From: Asaia bogorensis
GTDB lineage: Bacteria > Pseudomonadota > Alphaproteobacteria > CACIAM-22H2
Assembly (NCBI GenBank): GCA_945901855.1
Contig: CAMDLT010000016.1
Span: 1-64,000 of the forward strand
Length of the DNA stretch: 64,000 bases
Direction of reading: 5' to 3'
The position numbers and the translations under genes are program-made. The notes beneath the pieces were generated by a model. It was given only the letters and a program-made list of their open reading frames with translations, did not search any database and had not been told where the DNA came from. Shown here one piece after another: positions 18,934-27,203 of this stretch; position 1 is the first letter of the stretch; each line of letters opens with the position of its first letter.

Positions 18934-20098
18934 TTTTGTCGCGCGCGATGCAAAAGCGTTTTTCCACCAGCAAGGCTCCTCGCCCTGCATCGGTACGCTG
19001 ACTGCATCTGACGGCGCGTGGCTGATCGACGATCGCGGCCACAGGCTGCTGGATCTGCACGGCAACACCGCCCATCATATCGGCTACGCCCATCCAAGGC
19101 TGATCGCAGCCCTGAAGTTGCAGCTGTCGACCCTTGTTTTTTCGCCGCGCCGCTATGCCAACGCGCCCGCAACCTTGCTGGCGGAGAATTTGACGGCGCG
19201 GTTTCGCGGCGGGCGGTCGAAACTGCTGCTCGCGACCGGCGGATCCGACGCCATGGAAATCGCGATGCGCCTTGCCCGCATTGCGACGGGTCGGACAGCG
19301 CTTGTGGCCCTCGAGGGCGCCTATCACGGCCATGGTTTTGGAGCCTTTGCGCTGTCGACCGCCCATCCCGATCCAAGGCTCGGCGCCGGTCCGCCGGATA
19401 TCCATCACATCACGCCCTATTGGCGCGATCCGGACCGGATGCTGGCCGAACTCGAACAGGTCTTGCGCCGGGGTGCTGCGGCACTGGTCGCCGAACCGAT
19501 GCGGTCCAGCTGCATCGTCCCGCCTGCCGATCTTTGGCCGCAGGCGGCGGACCTGTGCGGTCGCTATGGCGCCAAACTGATTTTCGACGAGATCCCGTCG
19601 GGATTGGGCAAGACCGGTCGCTTTTTTGCGCACGAACATTTCGGCGTCACCCCGGACATGGTTGTCCTGGGCAAGGCACTCGGCGGCGGGGTGTTGCCGA
19701 TAGCTGCGGTTCTTGCCGACGATGCCATGGACATCGCGCCGGAACTTGCGATCGGGCATTACACCCACGAGAAGAACCCAGTCACCGCGCGCGCAGCCCT
19801 GACCACGCTGGAGATCATCGACGACGAAGGGTTGGTTGCCCGCGCTGCCCGGCTTGGCGTCTATGCCGCGCAGCGGGTGGCGGCCACGCCCGTTTTCACG
19901 GGGCTGCGTGGCTTGGGGTTGCTGCGCGCCCTCGAACTGCCCGGCCCGACAGCCGAAGCATTGGTTCCGGCCGCGCTGGCGCGCGGCGTTTCCACCGTCG
20001 CCAAGGACGCGTCGTCCGTTGGCTTCTCCCCGCCTTTGACCATCGACGAAGCGGAGATCGACCTTGCCCTCGACAGGCTGGCGACGGCTGCGGCCTAA
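18926..20098 (+). CDS. pbfA: Class III PLP enzyme, likely (R)-1-hydroxy-2-aminoethylphosphonate ammonia-lyase (PbfA-like)
   Basis: 390 aa, GTG start at 18926 overlapping the previous stop by 8 bases. Fold-type I class III aminotransferase features: ATGGSDAMEIAMRLAR (cofactor phosphate), LIFDEIPSGLGKTGRFF, and Lys250 in VLGKALGGG as Schiff-base residue. Blocks such as DLHGNTAHHIGYAHPRLI, SPRRYANAP and GHYTHEKNPVTARAAL resemble the branch found beside AEP transporters and later shown to contain PbfA, which eliminates ammonia from hydroxylated AEP to give phosphonoacetaldehyde. A true transaminase is the alternative. Last gene of the phosphonate operon. Confidence 0.65.
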   Translation: MLDFVARDAKAFFHQQGSSPCIGTLTASDGAWLIDDRGHRLLDLHGNTAHHIGYAHPRLIAALKLQLSTLVFSPRRYANAPATLLAENLTARFRGGRSKLLLATGGSDAMEIAMRLARIATGRTALVALEGAYHGHGFGAFALSTAHPDPRLGAGPPDIHHITPYWRDPDRMLAELEQVLRRGAAALVAEPMRSSCIVPPADLWPQAADLCGRYGAKLIFDEIPSGLGKTGRFFAHEHFGVTPDMVVLGKALGGGVLPIAAVLADDAMDIAPELAIGHYTHEKNPVTARAALTTLEIIDDEGLVARAARLGVYAAQRVAATPVFTGLRGLGLLRALELPGPTAEALVPAALARGVSTVAKDASSVGFSPPLTIDEAEIDLALDRLATAAA

Positions 20099-20402
20099 CG
20101 CCATCATGCGATATTGGGCCACTTGAGCCAGCCTGTCGCGAACCTCTGTTCACAGCGAACCCATGCAGCCTGAAAATCGGGAATGACCTGGATCGGTACC
20201 AGCCACTCCGGTTGGCTCGAACGCCGCTGTTGCGCCAACTGATACAAATCCGAAGGCCTGCGCGCCCTTGCCAACCGTACAAATCTTGACAATGGTTTGT
20301 CGTCGAAGCTTCGGGGGTCTTGCTTCGTAAAGGGCAACCTATCGGCAAATGGGGCAATACGACCATTGACGGACTCGTATCGTTCTGCCACTTTTGCTCC
20401 GT

Positions 20403-20426
20403 TAATCGGTGTCAAAAAACCGATAA
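20403..20426. promoter_or_regulatory. Candidate IclR operator (imperfect palindrome)
   Basis: ATCGGT at 20405-20410 and ACCGAT at 20419-20424 form an inverted repeat around an A-rich 8-base spacer; outer bases also match (TAATCGGT against ACCGATAA, one mismatch). It lies about 50 bases upstream of the regulator start. IclR regulators often autoregulate through such palindromes; the link is inferred. Confidence 0.4.
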
Positions 20427-20437
20427 CCGGAACATTT

Positions 20438-20453
20438 GACTGGCAAACCAGTC
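20438..20453. promoter_or_regulatory. Perfect 6-bp hairpin before the IclR start
   Basis: GACTGG, CAAA loop, CCAGTC. Located 23 bases upstream of ATG 20477, so it is either part of the leader or a second operator half. No T-run follows, so it is not a terminator. Confidence 0.3.
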
Positions 20454-20476
20454 GCGCCGAAATGCTGGGGAGCGAG

Positions 20477-21292
20477 ATGCGTCGACCGACCGTTGCCCTG
20501 CCGAGAGGCCAGGGAGAAGCCGAATTTTCGCTTACCGCGAGCCGCGCGCTTCAGGTTCTTTCCGTATTCGATATGAACCGCGCGGAAATGGGCGTCAGCG
20601 AAATCGCAAGCACGCTCGAACTGTCGCGCACGGCCGTCCAACGGCTGATGCAGACGCTCGAAATGCACCAGTTCCTCGAGCAAAACCCGCGCAACAGGAA
20701 GTACCGCATCGGGATCCAGGCGTTCCGAATCGGCAATCTCTTTGCTCTCGGTCGGCAACTAGAAGTGCTGGCACGACCCGACATGGAAGCGCTGGCTGCC
20801 AAGACGACCTTCACCGTATATCTATCGGTCCTGCGTCACGACACGATGGTCATGACCGCAGCCGTCGAAGGTGCCGGACCGATCCGATATTACGCGCAGG
20901 TCGGCCAGCGCCTTCCCCTGCACAGCACCGCGACCGGCAAAGTGGCGCTGGCCCAACTTGCGCAAGACGCGGCGGCGCACCTTCTCGAACGGACCGGGAT
21001 GCCGTCGGTCACGCAAAATACCGTGACGGACCGGCAGGCGCTGATGGCCGATCTCGCCGAAATTCGCGCGCGCGGCTATTCGATCAACTGGGAAGAAAAC
21101 ACGCCCGGCGTCGGTTCCATCGCAGCACCGATCCTCGACCAGACCGGCGGACTGCTTGCAGTCCTGTCCATTGCGTTCGCGACCAGCCAGGTCGACAAGC
21201 GGCAAACGGCGGCACTCGGTGCGCATGTCGGGCGTACGGCGATCGACATCACAACACGCGCGCGGGACAAGACGCTCACCGCAGCGGCATGA
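20477..21292 (+). CDS. IclR-family transcriptional regulator
   Basis: 271 aa. The winged HTH occupies about residues 18-75 (LTASRALQVLSVFD; VSEIASTLELSRTAVQRLMQTLE). The effector domain follows (about 90-260), with the usual HSTATGKVALAQL and GYSINWEENTPGVGSIAAPI. ATG 20477 is chosen because GGGGAG lies just upstream and the family-like sequence begins there; ATG 20462 is also possible. It heads a run of same-strand catabolic and transport genes, so it probably controls them in response to a pathway metabolite. Confidence 0.9.
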   Translation: MRRPTVALPRGQGEAEFSLTASRALQVLSVFDMNRAEMGVSEIASTLELSRTAVQRLMQTLEMHQFLEQNPRNRKYRIGIQAFRIGNLFALGRQLEVLARPDMEALAAKTTFTVYLSVLRHDTMVMTAAVEGAGPIRYYAQVGQRLPLHSTATGKVALAQLAQDAAAHLLERTGMPSVTQNTVTDRQALMADLAEIRARGYSINWEENTPGVGSIAAPILDQTGGLLAVLSIAFATSQVDKRQTAALGAHVGRTAIDITTRARDKTLTAAA

Positions 21293-21318
21293 CTGTTTTT
21301 GAGACGAAGGAGAAAGCA

Positions 21319-21807
21319 ATGGCCAAAACTGCAACCACGAGCCGCCTGATCAAAGAATCGGAGTACGATCCGAACAACTCGCTTGCCAAAAAAAGCGGCT
21401 GGCCGAAGCAGACATTCCATATCAGCCATTTGCGCGAGGAAGATTTCACGAACGAGGGCTTCCGCGCGTACACGTTGGTGCGCGACCTCGGCTTCGCCAA
21501 GGCGACCGGCGGCATGGTGCAAGCGCATGTCAACCGCCGCGCGCGCCCGTTCAATGCGGCGGAAGTTTCGAAGCCGCACTTCCACGATACGCTTTTCCAG
21601 ATGGTCTACATCCTGAAGGGCTGGGTTCGCAGCGAGTTCGAGGGCCACGGCATCATCGAGATGCGCGAGGGTAGCTCGTGGATTCAGCCGCCGGGGATCA
21701 AGCACTGCGTGCGCGACTACTCGGACGATCTCGAGCTGCTCGAGATCATCCTCCCGGCCGAATACGACACCGTGAACATCGCCGGACCGGTCACGGAAAA
21801 ATCATGA
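21319..21807 (+). CDS. Cupin-domain protein
   Basis: 162 aa. A single cupin barrel spans about residues 60-150: KPHFHDTLFQMVYILKGWVR gives the first metal-binding histidines and the PPGIKHCVRD segment the second-motif His. Small cupins of this kind in sugar-acid or aromatic clusters act as isomerases, dioxygenases or ligand sensors; which one applies here is not visible. ATG 21319 has AAGGAG at good spacing. The stop overlaps the next start (ATGA). It is the first structural gene after the IclR regulator. Confidence 0.75.
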   Translation: MAKTATTSRLIKESEYDPNNSLAKKSGWPKQTFHISHLREEDFTNEGFRAYTLVRDLGFAKATGGMVQAHVNRRARPFNAAEVSKPHFHDTLFQMVYILKGWVRSEFEGHGIIEMREGSSWIQPPGIKHCVRDYSDDLELLEIILPAEYDTVNIAGPVTEKS

Positions 21808-22529
21808 CCGGCAGGCTCACAGGCAGAAAAGCGCTCGTCACCGGCGCCAGCGCGGGCATTGGCCGGGCCTGTGCCGTGGCGCTCGCGCGCGAAGGCGCAG
21901 ATGTCATCGTCACCGGTCGTCGGCAGGCAGCGCTCCAAGCGGTTGCCGACACATGCCGAAAATCCGGGACCGATGCCGTGGCGCTCGCGGGCGACCTCGA
22001 CGATCCGGCGTTCGTGCGCAAGCTTGGCGAGGCGGCTGCCGATGCCGATATCTTCGTCAACAACGCCGGCATTCTCACCTACGCGCCGCTACTCGACACA
22101 AAGATGGAAGACGTCGAGGCAATGTTCCGAACGAACGTCGTTTCAGCTTTCGCGATCACGCTGGAGATCGCGCGCCGGATGGCGGAGCGGCGCAACGGCC
22201 ATCTCGTCTTCGTGACGTCCGGCGCCGCGCGCAACGTCAACCAGTTTGGCGTCGTCTACGCGGCGACGAAGCACGCGCTGTCCGCCTTCGCAAAAGGGTT
22301 TCGTCTCGAACTCAAGGGATCGGGCCTGAAAGTGAGCGAGATCGCCCCGGGCATGGTCGATACCGGCATCCGCGAAGCAAGCCGCCATCCGGAAGTCCTG
22401 AAGTCTCTCGCCGCGCGCAAGTACAAGCCGCTCACCGCCGAGGACGTCGCAGAGGGCGTCGTCTTCGCCGTAACGGCACCGGCCGGCTGCTGCCCGGATC
22501 TGGTCGAACTGCGAGCGAAGGACGCCTGA
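21804..22529 (+). CDS. Short-chain dehydrogenase/reductase (SDR) 1 of the island
   Basis: 241 aa, classical SDR. TGASAGIG is the nucleotide-binding loop, NNAG the structural motif, and YAATK the catalytic Tyr-Lys pair; a Ser two turns earlier (TSGAA) completes the triad. It oxidises or reduces an alcohol/ketone in the unknown pathway; GRRQ after the second strand suggests NADP but this is weak. The C-terminus is unusually Cys-rich (AGCCPD). ATGA overlap with the cupin gene. Confidence 0.85.
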   Translation: MTGRLTGRKALVTGASAGIGRACAVALAREGADVIVTGRRQAALQAVADTCRKSGTDAVALAGDLDDPAFVRKLGEAAADADIFVNNAGILTYAPLLDTKMEDVEAMFRTNVVSAFAITLEIARRMAERRNGHLVFVTSGAARNVNQFGVVYAATKHALSAFAKGFRLELKGSGLKVSEIAPGMVDTGIREASRHPEVLKSLAARKYKPLTAEDVAEGVVFAVTAPAGCCPDLVELRAKDA

Positions 22530-22532
22530 GGA

Positions 22533-23351
22533 ATGGATCTCGGCCTCAAGGGACGCCGCGCGCTCGTCACGGGCGCTTCGCAGGGAATCGGACTTGCGAT
22601 CGCCGAATCGCTGGCACGCGAAGGCTGCCACCTGCACCTGGCCGCGCGCGGCGAAGCAGCGCTTGTCGCGGCGGCCGACGAACTGCGCACGCGCTTCGCG
22701 ATCGATATCGACATCCATCCGACCGACCTGTCTCGGCGCGGGGCCGCGAGCGAACTCGCGGCGCTTTGCGGAGACTCGGACATCCTCGTCAACAATGCCG
22801 GCAACACGCCGCGCGGCGACATCCTTTCCGTCGACGAGCAGGCTTGGCGCGACGGCTGGGAGCTTAAGATCTTCGGCTACATCAACATGACGCGCGAATT
22901 CTATCGCCGCATGTGCGCGCGTGGCAGCGGCGTGATCGTCAACGTGACCGGCATTGGCGCCGACAAGCTCGAATATGCGTATGCGGCGGGCGGCAGCGGC
23001 AATGCCGCGATCGCCACGCTGACGCGCTCGGTGGGCAGCGTCAGTCTCGACTACGGCGTGCGCGTGATGGGCGTCAGTCCGGGCTGGGTCGAGACGGAAA
23101 AGGCGAAGCGCTCGCTGCGCAAGCGCGCGGCCGCCGAACTTGGCGACGAAGCGCGTTGGCCTGAACTGGTTGCCGACTGGCCGCGCGGCCAACTGATCCA
23201 ACCGGCCGAAATCGCCGACGTCGTCGCGTTCATCGCCTCCGACCGAGCCAGCGCCATGTCCGGCCATATCGTCACGGTCGACGCCGGTTTTGTTTCGCGG
23301 GGATATCCGCCGCCCAAGCGGCCGACCGCAAGGGGAGATATGCGCAAATGA
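22533..23351 (+). CDS. SDR 2 of the island, without the canonical active-site Lys
   Basis: 272 aa. TGASQGIG and NNAGN are present, but the active-site segment reads YAYAAGGSGNAAIATLTRSVG. The Lys of YxxxK is replaced by Gly or Asn depending on alignment. I recall a divergent SDR subfamily with YxAGSAGN in this place, so this is probably a conserved variant rather than decay. Either chemistry differs or another residue substitutes. It lies 3 bases after SDR 1 and overlaps the aldolase gene as ATGA. Confidence 0.8.
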   Translation: MDLGLKGRRALVTGASQGIGLAIAESLAREGCHLHLAARGEAALVAAADELRTRFAIDIDIHPTDLSRRGAASELAALCGDSDILVNNAGNTPRGDILSVDEQAWRDGWELKIFGYINMTREFYRRMCARGSGVIVNVTGIGADKLEYAYAAGGSGNAAIATLTRSVGSVSLDYGVRVMGVSPGWVETEKAKRSLRKRAAAELGDEARWPELVADWPRGQLIQPAEIADVVAFIASDRASAMSGHIVTVDAGFVSRGYPPPKRPTARGDMRK

Positions 23352-24148
23352 CCGACGCCACGTTGATCGTCAATCCGGCGCAGCGAAAACTCGCGGCCGG
23401 CGAACCGGTCACGATGATGTCGCTACGTCAACTGCGCACGCCCGACGCCGCGATGATCGTACGGGAATGCGGCTTCGACGGTTTTTATGTCGACAGAGAA
23501 CACGGCACCTTCTCCGACGCCGAAACGACAGCCTTGTGCGCGAGCGGCCAGATGATGGGCTTGCTGCCGGCGGTGCGGGTGCGCGCCAATTCGCCGGCGG
23601 ATATCGGCGGCGCACTCGATGCTGGCGCCCTGTGCGTGATCGTGCCGCACGTCGCGAGCGCAACGGACGCCGCGCGCGCGGTCCATGCCGCCAAGTTCCC
23701 GCCCAAAGGCGGACGCTCCATGGCAGCGCTCGGCCCGACAACACGCTATCGCGCCCTTCCAGCACCGGAACTCGTCCGTATCGTCAACGACATTACGATG
23801 GTCTTTGCGATGCTCGAGACGGCCGACGGCATCGCGGCAGCGAACGAGATTGCTGGCGTTCCGGGGATCGACGCGCTGATGATCGGACCCAGCGACCTTA
23901 GCGCCGAACTCGGCATTCCGGGCGAGGTCCGTCACGCGCGGATCCGCGATGCCTATCTGGTGGCCGCCAAGGCTGCACGCGCGAACGGTAAGCACTTCGT
24001 CGCTGGCGGTGCCGGCGGACCCGAGGCCGCCGAGATGACCGCCTTAGGTGCGCGCATCTTCATGGGCGGAACCGACATTGGCTACATGATGTCCGCGGCC
24101 AAAACAGCGGCAGCATCGCTGAGGAAACAAGGCATGACAATGCCTTGA
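23348..24148 (+). CDS. HpcH/HpaI-family aldolase
   Basis: 266 aa, class II pyruvate-type aldolase fold. Key segments are VDREHGTFSD (substrate and metal loop), MLETADGIAAANEIAGVPGID (metal Glu) and IGPSDLSAELG (metal Asp). These enzymes cleave 2-keto-3-deoxy sugar acids or hydroxy-oxo-heptanedioate to pyruvate plus an aldehyde. With the SDRs and TTT transporter nearby, it is likely the carbon-carbon cleaving step of the pathway. GGGGAG ribosome site inside the preceding gene. Confidence 0.85.
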   Translation: MTDATLIVNPAQRKLAAGEPVTMMSLRQLRTPDAAMIVRECGFDGFYVDREHGTFSDAETTALCASGQMMGLLPAVRVRANSPADIGGALDAGALCVIVPHVASATDAARAVHAAKFPPKGGRSMAALGPTTRYRALPAPELVRIVNDITMVFAMLETADGIAAANEIAGVPGIDALMIGPSDLSAELGIPGEVRHARIRDAYLVAAKAARANGKHFVAGGAGGPEAAEMTALGARIFMGGTDIGYMMSAAKTAAASLRKQGMTMP

Positions 24149-24212
24149 ACGAGTGACGAAAAAAAAGGCCTCGCCGCCACGGGCGGACAGGGCGCAAAAA
24201 GGGAGAGATACG

Positions 24213-25190
24213 ATGAAACGTGCATTGACAGGACTATTCTGCGCAGCGGCGCTCGTCGCAGGACTGGCCGGACCGGCGCTCGCACAGGTCTATCCGTCGC
24301 GTCCGATCACCGTCGTTGTCGCTTGGCCTCCGGGCAGCGGGATCGATGTGATGGCGCGGCACATGACGGAGGCGCTGCGCGCGGAACTCGGTCAGCCGAT
24401 CATCATCGAGAACCGCGGCGGCGCCGCCGGCGTCATCGGCTCGCAAGCTGTCGCGAATGCGGCGCCGGACGGCCACACGCTTCTGTTCACGTCGTCGGCG
24501 CTGAACATGGTCGCCGCCATGGGCACCAAAACGACCTATAACGTGCGCGAGAGCTTCGTTCCGATCGTCAACGTCGCTTGGACGCCGTCTTTGCTTCTTG
24601 CGCACCCGTCACTGGGCCTCAAGACGCCGCAGGATCTCGTGGCGCTCGCGAAAGCCAAGCCGGGGCAACTGTTCTATGCCACCGCCGGCCACGGCGCCCC
24701 GTCGCATTTCGTGACGGAGATGTTCCGGGCGCGTGCCGGGATCGACGCGGTCGGCGTCCCGTTCCGCGGGTCGCCCGAAGCGATGGTCGATCAGATCGCC
24801 GGGCGCGTACAATTCTCCGTCGCCAACTCCTCGACCGCGCTGCCCCAGGTCCGTCAGGGGACCGTCACGGCGCTCGCCGTGACAAGCCGGCAGCGATTGG
24901 CAGCGGCACCCGAAATCCCGACCATGATCGAACAGGGCTTTCCGGACTTCGCCGCGGCGAGCTATTGGAACGGTCTGCTTGGCCCCAAGGGCATGCCGAC
25001 GGCGGCGGCCGAACGTATTGCTGCGGCCGTCAACAAGGTTCTGACGAACAAGGACGTGCTCGATCGCATGGCGCCGTCCGGCAACGAGATAGACGGCCTG
25101 AGCACCCCGGCGACCTTCGCCGACCTAATCCGCAAGGATATGGAAATCTGGGCGGATGTCGCGCGCGTCGCCAACATCGCGGCGCAATAG
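24213..25190 (+). CDS. Tripartite tricarboxylate transporter (TTT) binding protein, TctC-like
   Basis: 325 aa with a 24-residue signal peptide (ending PALAQ). Typical Bug/TctC features: YPSRPITVVVAWPPGSGIDVMAR at the mature N-terminus, ENRGGAAGVIGSQAVANA, and DGHTLLFTSSA. It binds an organic acid in the periplasm for TctB/TctA. AAGGGAGAG precedes ATG 24213; an upstream in-frame ATG (24153) would give a charged, non-signal tail. The partners follow immediately. Confidence 0.9.
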   Translation: MKRALTGLFCAAALVAGLAGPALAQVYPSRPITVVVAWPPGSGIDVMARHMTEALRAELGQPIIIENRGGAAGVIGSQAVANAAPDGHTLLFTSSALNMVAAMGTKTTYNVRESFVPIVNVAWTPSLLLAHPSLGLKTPQDLVALAKAKPGQLFYATAGHGAPSHFVTEMFRARAGIDAVGVPFRGSPEAMVDQIAGRVQFSVANSSTALPQVRQGTVTALAVTSRQRLAAAPEIPTMIEQGFPDFAAASYWNGLLGPKGMPTAAAERIAAAVNKVLTNKDVLDRMAPSGNEIDGLSTPATFADLIRKDMEIWADVARVANIAAQ

Positions 25191-25214
25191 AAGCACTCGC
25201 ACGAGGGAACTCCG

Positions 25215-25676
25215 ATGGCATTGCGCCCCCGAAACCCGACGGATCTGTTGACCGGCCTGATCTTTGGCGGTCTCGGCATCATGTTCGTCGTGGTTTCGGG
25301 CGACTACCGGCTTGGAACCGCGCGGCAGATGGGGCCGGGCTATTTTCCGACCGCGCTTGGAATTCTGTTGGCCGTGCTGGGAACCGTGCTCGCGCTCAAG
25401 AGCCAGTTCGGCAAAACGGGAGTCCTCGAACATTTCGCCTGGCGTCCGCTGCTGCTCGTGGTCGTCGCCACCGTTCTATTCGGCCTGACGGTCCGGGGGG
25501 CCGGCCTCGTTCCCGCGATCGTCCTGCTGGCGGTGACAAGCTTCGCCGCCAGCGACCGCTTCCGACCGACGACGGCGTTCGCGCTTGCTGCGACGCTGTC
25601 CTTGTTTTCGTGGGGGCTTTTCCGCATCGGACTCGGCCTCCCTTTGCCCGCCTTCGGCACTTGGTTCGGAAGCTGA
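25215..25676 (+). CDS. TTT transporter small permease, TctB-like
   Basis: 153 aa with four hydrophobic helices and the TctB-like motif RQMGPGYFPTALGILLAVLG. Forms the inner-membrane complex with TctA. Ribosome site GAGGGAA. Located between tctC and tctA as in most TTT operons. Confidence 0.85.
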   Translation: MALRPRNPTDLLTGLIFGGLGIMFVVVSGDYRLGTARQMGPGYFPTALGILLAVLGTVLALKSQFGKTGVLEHFAWRPLLLVVVATVLFGLTVRGAGLVPAIVLLAVTSFAASDRFRPTTAFALAATLSLFSWGLFRIGLGLPLPAFGTWFGS

Positions 25677-25686
25677 GGTCGCGCAG

Positions 25687-27186
25687 ATGGACGTCTTCGC
25701 CAATGTAATGCTGGGATTCGGCGAAGCGATTTCGCTGACGAACATCACGTTTTGCTTCGTTGGCGTGCTTCTCGGCACGCTGATCGGCGTCCTTCCGGGC
25801 CTCGGGCCGGCCGCAACGATCGCCATGCTGCTGCCGATCACGTTCACGCTGTCGCCGACCAGTGCGCTCATCATGCTGGCTGGCATCTATTACGGCGCCC
25901 AATATGGCGGCTCGACGACGGCGATCCTCATCAACATTCCAGGCGAAAGCTCCTCCATCGTCACGGCGATCGACGGCTACCAGATGGCGCGCAAGGGACG
26001 CGCGGGCGTTGCCCTTGCCACGGCGGCGATCGGTTCTTTTTTTGCCGGAACGGTCGCCACCGGCGTCATCATCCTGTTTGCGCCGCCACTCGCGAAGGTG
26101 GCGTTGAATTTCGGCCCTGCCGACTATTTCTCGCTGATGGTTCTCGGCCTCGTCGGTGCGGTCGTCATCGCGTCGGGATCCTTGCTGAAGGCATTCGGCA
26201 TGGTCCTTCTCGGCCTTCTCCTTGGCATCGTCGGCACGGATGTGAATAGCGGCCAGCAGCGCTTCACGTTCGGCATCACCGATCTCTCGGACGGGATCGG
26301 CTTTGTGGGCATTGCGATGGGCATGTTCGGTATCGCCGAGATCGTCCGCAATCTCGAAAGCCAGCATGTCCGCACGATGGTCGCGGAAAAGGTCACGAAT
26401 TTGCTGCCGACGCGCGAGGATTTCAGGCGGATGGCCGGTCCAATTGTGAGGGGCACCGCGCTCGGCTCGGTCCTCGGGATCCTGCCGGGTGGCGGCGCGC
26501 TTCTCGCTTCCTTCGCCTCGTATTCGGTCGAGAAGAAGATCGCAAAAAATCCGACGGAGTTCGGCCATGGCGCCATCGAAGGCGTGGCTGGGCCGGAAAG
26601 CGCCAACAATGCCGGTGCGCAGACGAGTTTCATCCCGATGCTGACGCTCGGTATCCCGTCCAATCCGGTCATGGCGCTGATGATCGGGGCCATGATCATC
26701 CAGGGCATCAGCCCGGGTCCGCAGGTGATGACGGCGAAGCCCGACTTGTTCTGGGGCCTGATCGTGTCGATGTGGATCGGCAATCTGATGCTGCTCGTCC
26801 TCAACCTGCCGCTGATCGGCATGTGGGTCCGTTTGCTTGCCGTCCCGTACCACCTGCTTTTCCCGGCAATCCTCGTATTCTGCGCGATCGGTGCCGTAAG
26901 CCTCAATAACTCGATCTTCGATCTTTGGGTGCTCGCGACGTTCGGGGTTGTCGGTTACGTCTTCTCGAAACTTGGCTGCGAGCCGGCACCGATGCTGCTT
27001 GGCTACATCCTCGGACCGCTGATGGAGGAGTATCTGAGGCGCGCCATGCTGCTGTCGCGCGGCGACCCGATGGTGTTCCTCACGAGCCCGATCAGCGCGA
27101 CGATGCTGGCATTCGCCGTCGTGGCGCTCGCCTTCGTCATCAGCCCGAACTTCCGTAAAACGCGCGAAATCGCCCTCAAGGACTGA
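25687..27186 (+). CDS. TTT transporter large permease, TctA-like
   Basis: 499 aa, usual length, about 11-12 helices. Diagnostic segments: LIGVLPGLGPAATIAMLLP, the strongly conserved YYGAQYGGSTTAILINIPGE, then GILPGGGALLASFASYSVEK and TLGIPSNPVMALMIGA. It moves the organic acid across the inner membrane with an ion gradient. A longer upstream reading from 25585 overlaps tctB and is not family-like. Confidence 0.92.
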   Translation: MDVFANVMLGFGEAISLTNITFCFVGVLLGTLIGVLPGLGPAATIAMLLPITFTLSPTSALIMLAGIYYGAQYGGSTTAILINIPGESSSIVTAIDGYQMARKGRAGVALATAAIGSFFAGTVATGVIILFAPPLAKVALNFGPADYFSLMVLGLVGAVVIASGSLLKAFGMVLLGLLLGIVGTDVNSGQQRFTFGITDLSDGIGFVGIAMGMFGIAEIVRNLESQHVRTMVAEKVTNLLPTREDFRRMAGPIVRGTALGSVLGILPGGGALLASFASYSVEKKIAKNPTEFGHGAIEGVAGPESANNAGAQTSFIPMLTLGIPSNPVMALMIGAMIIQGISPGPQVMTAKPDLFWGLIVSMWIGNLMLLVLNLPLIGMWVRLLAVPYHLLFPAILVFCAIGAVSLNNSIFDLWVLATFGVVGYVFSKLGCEPAPMLLGYILGPLMEEYLRRAMLLSRGDPMVFLTSPISATMLAFAVVALAFVISPNFRKTREIALKD

Positions 27187-27203
27187 ACCAGAAAGTCTGA
27201 ACA

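Larger units (their letters stand above)
20099..20476. other. Gene-free stretch upstream of the IclR gene
   Basis: About 378 bases between the PLP gene and the IclR regulator. An open frame runs from 20297 into the regulator, but its first 60 codons do not resemble IclR proteins. The stretch holds the regulator promoter and two inverted repeats (20403-20426 and 20438-20453). No RNA gene was seen. Confidence 0.5.
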
